From assembly GCA_031254955.1 (NCBI GenBank), contig JAIRTK010000347.1, positions 1-10,617 of the forward strand: DNA of 10,617 nucleotides. Direction: 5' to 3'. The translations under genes and the position numbers were made by a program. This document shows positions 7,201-10,617 of this stretch, piece by piece; positions within the stretch are counted from its first letter, which is position 1; each line of letters begins with the position of its first letter. Below the pieces are notes generated by a model. The model saw only the letters and a program-made list of their open reading frames with translations, did not search any database and was not told where the DNA came from. This stretch comes from Opitutaceae bacterium. Its GTDB lineage: Bacteria > Verrucomicrobiota > Verrucomicrobiia > Opitutales > Opitutaceae.

Positions 7201-7655
7201 GCGACATCGGCCTCGGGATAGACGCCGAGGACGGGCGGGGTGTCGAGAACGTTCGCGGGCTGCCAGGTGGCGAGGTTGTCATCGGACCAGATGACGCGGC
7301 GGGCGTTGTCGGGGTTGCCGGCGTATGCGGAGTGGTTCAGGATGTGACGGATGAGCACCACGGTGCGCCCGTCGGGCAGGCGGGTGGCGACGGGCCAGCC
7401 CATGTGGCGGTAGCCGGGGCTGGGCGGCGCCTCAAACACAAGCTGGAGATCGAGCGTGCCGGCGTCGATAAGCGCCTGCATGCGGGTTTGCTGCTCGGAG
7501 CTGAAATCGAAGCTGTTAAAAGCAGCGTCGGTCAAGTCCACCGGCGCGGCGGACATCGCGCCGGCAAGGGCGGCGAGGCCCGCGGTCAGTATCAATGCCC
7601 GGGCTTTCGTGGCGAGCGCCGGGAGGCTCGTTTTGGTATTGGTTCTGGATTTCAT
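4242..7655 (-). CDS. Secreted Asp-box/IPT/Ig/NHL multidomain protein with C-terminal sorting tail
   Basis: Predicted surface or exported protein of 1137 residues. Residues 1-36 are a signal peptide (hydrophobic 20-33, AMSA-AP cleavage site). Residues 75-500 form a sialidase-like beta-propeller with Asp-boxes SDDNLATW (124-131), SDDRGVTW (211-218) and SVDAGETW (268-275). I do not see the full arginine triad and Tyr/Glu pair of GH33, so sialidase activity is not claimed. Two IPT/TIG domains (about 510-587 and 590-672) and an Ig-like domain (about 682-772) follow. Six NHL repeats (about 777-1078) each carry a variant of LYVADTGN and should form a second propeller. The tail has an Asn-8 run (1100-1107), GGGGG, then APGW, a short hydrophobic segment and RKLSSRRR. 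This resembles GlyGly-CTERM or MYXO-CTERM sorting signals. The ATG at 7655 opens the signal peptide, 37 bp after the rhamnosidase stop. Glycan binding or hydrolysis is a guess from context. Confidence 0.88.
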   Translation of the reverse strand: MKSRTNTKTSLPALATKARALILTAGLAALAGAMSAAPVDLTDAAFNSFDFSSEQQTRMQALIDAGTLDLQLVFEAPPSPGYRHMGWPVATRLPDGRTVVLIRHILNHSAYAGNPDNARRVIWSDDNLATWQPANVLDTPPVLGVYPEADVAGAGSKWDYAGMHALSWAYTGTTVAESIAGAATGTARLVAVTGKINDTLPSEKNFRIYLSDDRGVTWREQPGALADMPLNAVHSGPNMIRHPEFGLVVPFGQQTGSAVDGENFLARSVDAGETWEIKTWRNATNSRNVEPALATWGPGHMVIIGRDYTPAHGYDSATGKFYYTQNVYKHTPGAPFSAVTFTTARTTIAGNGATPVARGKSAREAHDTPEVIHNPVTGRIEVIQSSRWGNGAENPLPDDPTDLSQCNNSLNLWSIDPVDLLAGGTTWRFDGNLVERRGISCGGNSSVGTDDIYNKDGFHPGGSIVDEAAGQQHIFIYVGYYYQYANAYRLSRPLDTYAFRAACGLPPLPAPAVTGATVTGSTVTITGINFTALKEILVAGQPAEFAPDYSITEIKATLPAGVTAVNPAELVVRTDHGLSRGLSDPAALPPSVSAIDYQTIYPGNPVTITGVKLADVATVLFGDMAIAAADFVSRTDTEITVRVPAGITTGAITLKTAAGAIVPLPMSGGYTVAEKPSALAPLVATQPVVIGPHSLDLIASATGVPAPSFKWQYRRDGGSGDWADITGSADYQGAATAHLSIVNTAGKNGWQYRFVAMNHTEDVYSDTVTLQLLAETLLSPSGITATAGMTDPDLYIADTQAHVIRKITQADGRAVVFAGQPGVSGHADGAASAALFNAPRGVAVTAAGALAVADTGNNAIRLVTADGAVSTLSTAFNQPRALAAHDTNGDLYVADTGNHLVKKITSAGAVSIIAGAAGPGFANGIGPAAQFNTPSGIAVDLAGNLYIADTGNNAIRYIDMTTGSVSTFAGRPLVAPGHNDGAKTTAATFNAPEGVTVDAAGWVFVADTGNSHIRTIRSGTVFHTTLYPEGFSNYAGLKDGRDGTPGEVLFDHPSSIVLAEDGHLYVADTGNAVIRRIDNGNDVTTLPIEALTGNPDSPGNNNNNNNNSGGGGGAPGWCFAAALAALLASRKLSSRRR
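4318..4359. repeat. GCC/GTT/ATT microsatellite coding for Gly and Asn runs
   Basis: Successive triplet runs (CCG/GCC about five times, GTT about four times, ATT three to four times on the plus strand) encode the Gly-5 and Asn-8 tracts just before the C-terminal hydrophobic segment of the NHL protein. All runs are in frame, so copy changes would alter linker length without breaking the frame. Confidence 0.85.
4443..5279 (-). repeat. Six NHL-repeat coding units with near-identical DNA cores
   Basis: A core close to GTTGCCGGTGTCGGCCAC on the plus strand, often followed by GTAGAGGT, recurs at 4443, 4626, 4800, 4962, 5085 and, diverged, 5258. Each copy encodes the (L/V)Y(V/I)ADTGN step of an NHL repeat. 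Spacing is about 120-185 bp. Nucleotide identity is higher than the protein motif alone needs, which fits recent duplication or gene conversion among blades. Confidence 0.75.
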
Positions 7656-7683
7656 GGGAAATGGATGTTTGGCGGATGGGAAC

Positions 7684-7710
7684 CTCTAAAAATCAGTTTT
7701 TAACCGCGAA
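7684..7710 (-). promoter_or_regulatory. Shared upstream element before the NHL-protein start (candidate)
   Basis: TTTTTAACCGCGAA (7697-7710) with its A-rich flank matches 1354-1380 upstream of the sulfatase. TTCGCG begins 55 bp before the ATG on the coding strand. The element overlaps the stop codon of the upstream rhamnosidase (7693-7695) and one terminal repeat of the 90-bp element at 7699-7788, so it may bring its own promoter to the downstream gene. No clear -35/-10 pair is seen. Confidence 0.4.
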
Positions 7711-10617
7711 AGGACGCGAAATATCAAACCGAAGGGATTCGGATAATTTATTTAAAAATAAATGCTTGCTGGAAATTTCGCGGTTAAAGCCTGCTCTGGG
7801 CGGGACCTTCGGCCCAAGGCAGGTTTGGAAACCTGCGCTACGAAAGGCCGCGTGCTTCAGGAACTCCACTTTCACCTCTCCCATCAATCCGGCGTCAGGC
7901 GGGACGGATTTCTTATCAAAATAATTCCATGTGGAGAACGCCTGCCGCTTGGTCGGGCGCGGCCTGCCTTCGAGCAGCCAGTCGGGAAACCGGCGCAGGG
8001 GGCGCCCCTCGTCACGGCTGCCCGCGCCCCACTCGCAATCATCGGGATGCTCATTGTCGCCGATCAGGCGGTTCGCCCATGTATTGGTCACTTCGATGCG
8101 AAGCTCGTTCTCGCCGGGTTTTATAAAACCGGTAACCTCCACCTCGAACGGCGCGTGCCAGAGCGTGGCGACGAACCTGCCGTTGACCGAGACGGAAGCC
8201 AGCTCCCGGACGGCCCCGAGATTGAGGATGACGGACAAATCATCGGCGGCGGCGGTTTCGGGCAGGCGAAATGTATTTGTATATACAGCGGTTCCTGAAA
8301 AATATTTTATACGCTCGTCGTCCGAGCGCGTCCACGATTCGAGTTTGTCAAACTTGGTGGAGAACGGCGCTCCGACGGGCGGGCGGAACTCCACGCGCCA
8401 CGCCCCGGCGGGCGCCACGGCGGCGGGCGCGGCGGCGATGACGGCGCGCAGTGTTTTCCCCGAGGCCGTTTGCAATTCCACCCCGCCGGCGGCGGCGGAC
8501 GCGACCGCCCAGCCGTCCGCTTTTCTTTCCACCATAAAATCATCCGGGGAGAGCGGCGAGCGGACGGCGGCGGCAAAATCGTTTTGTGCGATTGGTTTTT
8601 CAAATACAATAAACAGGGCTTGATGGGGTTTCAGGGACAGGGACACGTCCGCGCCGGCGGCGGTCGGGCGCCAGAGGGCGGCGGGGCGCACCACTCCGGT
8701 TTCCGGGTCCCAGATTTCAGGGGTTTTGTTTTTTGCCCTCAGCGCAACATTCAGGTGTTTGGATTCCGCCCCGAGGTTGGAAAAATAAAAAATATCCACT
8801 TCGCCCGACCGCCGGTGCAACCAGCAGAGGGAATCGTCGCGGTCACGCCCTCCGTGAACTTCCACGCTCGCCGGAACATTCAACCGGCGCAGCGCCTCAT
8901 CGACCGAACCGCCCCACAGCACCCTGCCTTTCTTGTATGAATTTTCTCCCGTCTCCGCGAGAGGAGCGTTTCCCCAGATGCTGTCGGCCAGCTCCTTGAA
9001 TTTCTTTTCATCGGCCGCGAAATCCAGGCTCGGCGCGGGCGCCGGGGGTTTTGGGCCGAACACAACCGCGCCGCCGGCCACGAGCCTCTCAATTTTTTCG
9101 AGCGCCTCCAGCGACAATGGCGCCCCGCCCTTCCGGGGGATGGCGAGCAAAGGATAGGTCCGCCCGGTGGGACCGGTCAGCCTGCCGTCTTTTATATTAA
9201 CATGGTTGAGCAGGGATTTTTCCGAAATCACGTCGCCGCCCGGCATATAAACATCCAGCGTGATAAAATCGGACACCTTCTCGCCCTGTCGCATCAGATA
9301 TTGCGAGCGGGCCAGATAGGCGAGCCAGGCCTTGCCCGGCTCATGCCAGGTCTGGTTGCGCCCGAAATGGGATCCCCACGGCCCCATGCTCATGCCCGGT
9401 TTTATAGAATCGGGAAACGGCTGGTGCACCCAGTGGTGCAGAATCATGCGGTTGACGCCCAGCGAAAAGGCGAGGTCGCCGCTGGGCTTGAGCCGCGCGG
9501 GCGTCTCGCTCCAGCGGCTGTGCTCGCCCCGGCCCGAAAACGCCTCGGCGCTTAATAGTGTTTTTCCGAAAAACGGGATGGCCGCGCCGACCCGCCAGAT
9601 GTCGAGTTCGTCCGCGCGACGGTGAAACCAGAATTCGGTGGCGGGCCGGTCGGGCACGGGCGCGGCGTCGAAAGTGGCAAACGGCCTCGCCACGTTGCCC
9701 GGCCCGGTGGCGTAAGGCTCGCTTTGCATTTCCAGCCCCGCCTCGCGGAGCATTTTTTGGGGCAGCCGGAAACTGTATTCGAGAAACAGGTCCGCGATGA
9801 CCGCCTTCAAATCGCGCTTGAACCCCTCCGCGGCCTCCTTGCTTTTAATAACGCGCCCCGCGAGGACGGGCAGCCACGGGATGAGGTCGTAGCCCTTTCG
9901 CGCTTGAAATTCCTCCCGCATGAGCGGCGTCCAGTCCTGCCCGCCCGCCTCGTAACTGTCGAAATGAATGACTTTGAGAGAGCGGCCAATAGTGTCGCCG
10001 AGGTGTTTTTGCAGCGGTTCCAGCACGCTCCGCATGTGGAGGGACATCGCGGCGGCGCTCATCTTGTCGGCCTCCAGCGCGTCGGTGTTTTCGGGCGCGG
10101 CGTTGGGCTTCGAGCCGGTCGGGGTGTGGCCGAAGCGGTAGATGGTGTATCTTCCCCTCGGTATGTCGCAGACCAGCCTTCCGTCGGGCCGCATTTTTCC
10201 GGTGATGTTTATAATGGCGCCGGGCGCGGGTTCGCCGTCGGGCACGAGCAGCACGGCGATATCCTTGTAATGATTCATCTTGGCGGCGGGCTGGTCGAGA
10301 AAGCGGTCATACGGACGCGGGCCGGCGGCCCGCGCCTCCGACCAGACGACGCGCTGCATGGCGTTTTCCGGTTTTATCCAGGGGCCGCCGCTGACCGACC
10401 AGCCGATGCAATTATGCAGGCCCAGCTCCAGCCCGAGCCGCTGGGCCTCGACGGCGGCATGGCGCAGCAGGGAGAGCCAGTTGTCATTATAATATTCGAC
10501 GCCGGGAGAATAGACGTTGGCGACAGGCGCGAAGCGGCTCGTCCCCGCCGAGGTGATCTGGAAGACAATCGCGCCGCCCACGCCGGCGTCTTTCATGGAT
10601 TCGAGGTCCTTGGTGAT
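7693..10617 (-). CDS. GH106-type alpha-L-rhamnosidase, 5' end missing
   Basis: Inverting-type alpha-L-rhamnosidase family that removes terminal rhamnose from pectin (rhamnogalacturonans) or other rhamnosylated glycans. The frame is open to the window edge and already in conserved sequence (ITKDLESMKDAGVGGAIVFQ), so the true start and signal peptide lie outside; the Met at 10596 is internal. Numbered from that Met: HNCIGWSVSGGPWI (61-74); IHFDSYEAGGQDW (210-222) followed by REEFQARKGYDL; SAEAFSGRG (349-357); then GVNRMILHHWVHQPF, KPGMSMGPWGSHF and QTW (about 380-417) are the GH106 signature blocks. E216 and E351 are the likely catalytic acids, judged by motif and spacing. A C-terminal beta-sandwich (about 740-840, SVNGRFVATLWHAPFEVEVT) follows. 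The family-like sequence ends near EVKVEFLK (914). The remaining 53 residues come from dispersed repeats, an unusual C-terminal extension. Confidence 0.93.
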   Translation of the reverse strand: MTKDLESMKDAGVGGAIVFQITSAGTSRFAPVANVYSPGVEYYNDNWLSLLRHAAVEAQRLGLELGLHNCIGWSVSGGPWIKPENAMQRVVWSEARAAGPRPYDRFLDQPAAKMNHYKDIAVLLVPDGEPAPGAIINITGKMRPDGRLVCDIPRGRYTIYRFGHTPTGSKPNAAPENTDALEADKMSAAAMSLHMRSVLEPLQKHLGDTIGRSLKVIHFDSYEAGGQDWTPLMREEFQARKGYDLIPWLPVLAGRVIKSKEAAEGFKRDLKAVIADLFLEYSFRLPQKMLREAGLEMQSEPYATGPGNVARPFATFDAAPVPDRPATEFWFHRRADELDIWRVGAAIPFFGKTLLSAEAFSGRGEHSRWSETPARLKPSGDLAFSLGVNRMILHHWVHQPFPDSIKPGMSMGPWGSHFGRNQTWHEPGKAWLAYLARSQYLMRQGEKVSDFITLDVYMPGGDVISEKSLLNHVNIKDGRLTGPTGRTYPLLAIPRKGGAPLSLEALEKIERLVAGGAVVFGPKPPAPAPSLDFAADEKKFKELADSIWGNAPLAETGENSYKKGRVLWGGSVDEALRRLNVPASVEVHGGRDRDDSLCWLHRRSGEVDIFYFSNLGAESKHLNVALRAKNKTPEIWDPETGVVRPAALWRPTAAGADVSLSLKPHQALFIVFEKPIAQNDFAAAVRSPLSPDDFMVERKADGWAVASAAAGGVELQTASGKTLRAVIAAAPAAVAPAGAWRVEFRPPVGAPFSTKFDKLESWTRSDDERIKYFSGTAVYTNTFRLPETAAADDLSVILNLGAVRELASVSVNGRFVATLWHAPFEVEVTGFIKPGENELRIEVTNTWANRLIGDNEHPDDCEWGAGSRDEGRPLRRFPDWLLEGRPRPTKRQAFSTWNYFDKKSVPPDAGLMGEVKVEFLKHAAFRSAGFQTCLGPKVPPRAGFNREISSKHLFLNKLSESLRFDISRPFAVKN
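7699..7788. mobile_element. 90-bp MITE-like element with 13-bp terminal inverted repeats
   Basis: TTTAACCGCGAAA at 7699-7711 is exactly inverted as TTTCGCGGTTAAA at 7776-7788. The 64 bp between are AT-rich, unlike the flanks, and hold a short hairpin CCGAA-GGGA-TTCGG (7729-7742) and an AT palindrome ATTTATTT-AA-AAATAAAT (7746-7763). The element is in the rhamnosidase reading frame, ending 3 bp short of its stop codon. I see no clear target-site duplication. It could be a small non-autonomous element or a composite of short repeats. Confidence 0.6.
7790..7842. repeat. REP-type double palindrome inside the rhamnosidase 3' end
   Basis: The right half, GCAGGTTTGGAAACCTGC (7819-7836) followed by GCTACG, has the same form as the REP arms at 4029-4056 and 4144-4171, again with compensatory changes that keep the palindrome. 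The left half is a second hairpin: CCTGCTCTGGGC (7790-7801) pairs with GCCCAAGGCAGG (7812-7823), two mismatches in 12, with a 10-nt loop. The element reads in frame as RSAGFQTCLGPKVPPRAG. It directly abuts the 90-bp inverted-repeat element. Confidence 0.75.

Noticed and set aside
4242..7655. Calling the NHL protein a true sialidase (GH33)
   Set aside because: Asp-boxes alone only indicate a propeller fold. I could not place the arginine triad, acid/base Asp and Tyr/Glu pair with confidence.
4467..7703. A 1078-codon plus-strand open frame opposite the NHL-protein gene
   Set aside because: Its product is low-complexity Gly/Val/Asp/Ala sequence without domains, as expected from the antisense of a GC-rich gene. 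The minus-strand frame has a signal peptide and clear domains.
7693..10596. Taking the Met at 10596 as the rhamnosidase start
   Set aside because: The frame continues upstream with conserved GH106 sequence (ITKDLES) to the window edge, and a start there would lack any signal peptide.

Overview
The window looks like chromosomal DNA of a GC-rich, polysaccharide-degrading bacterium, most likely Verrucomicrobiota and perhaps Opitutaceae. That placement is an inference. It rests on the mix of secreted glycosidases and a Cys-type sulfatase, starts without visible Shine-Dalgarno sequences, a secreted Asp-box/IPT/Ig/NHL protein with a C-terminal Gly-rich/TM/Arg tail, and intergenic spaces full of small dispersed repeats.

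All four genes lie on the minus strand, so transcription runs from right to left. In that order they are: (i) a GH106-type alpha-L-rhamnosidase, cut at its 5' end by the window edge (7693-10617); (ii) after 37 bp, a 1137-residue secreted multidomain protein with Asp-box repeats, two IPT/TIG domains, an Ig-like domain and six NHL repeats (4242-7655); (iii) after a 469-bp repeat-filled gap, a secreted GH36 alpha-galactosidase (1601-3772); (iv) after a 274-bp repeat-filled gap, an iduronate-2-sulfatase-like sulfatase cut at its 3' end by the window edge (1-1326). Together they look like a catabolic locus for a branched, possibly sulfated polysaccharide carrying terminal rhamnose and alpha-galactose. 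No transporter, regulator or SusC/D pair is in view.

The non-coding DNA is the most unusual part. A near-perfect array of 19 heptamers (RGYRGYG) lies upstream of the GH36 gene, and a shorter, degraded array of the same heptamer lies downstream of it. A REPIN-like element (two inverted REP-type palindromes 143 bp end to end) sits downstream of the NHL protein. A related REP palindrome and an adjacent 90-bp MITE-like element with perfect 13-bp terminal inverted repeats form the 3' end of the rhamnosidase reading frame, so its last ~52 residues appear to be translated repeat DNA. A TTTTTAAYCGCGAA motif occurs at the same distance (about 54 bp) upstream of the sulfatase and NHL-protein starts. 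A nonamer tandem array and a G-run cluster fill much of the remaining gap before the sulfatase. I found no RNA genes, CRISPR array, integrase or transposase.
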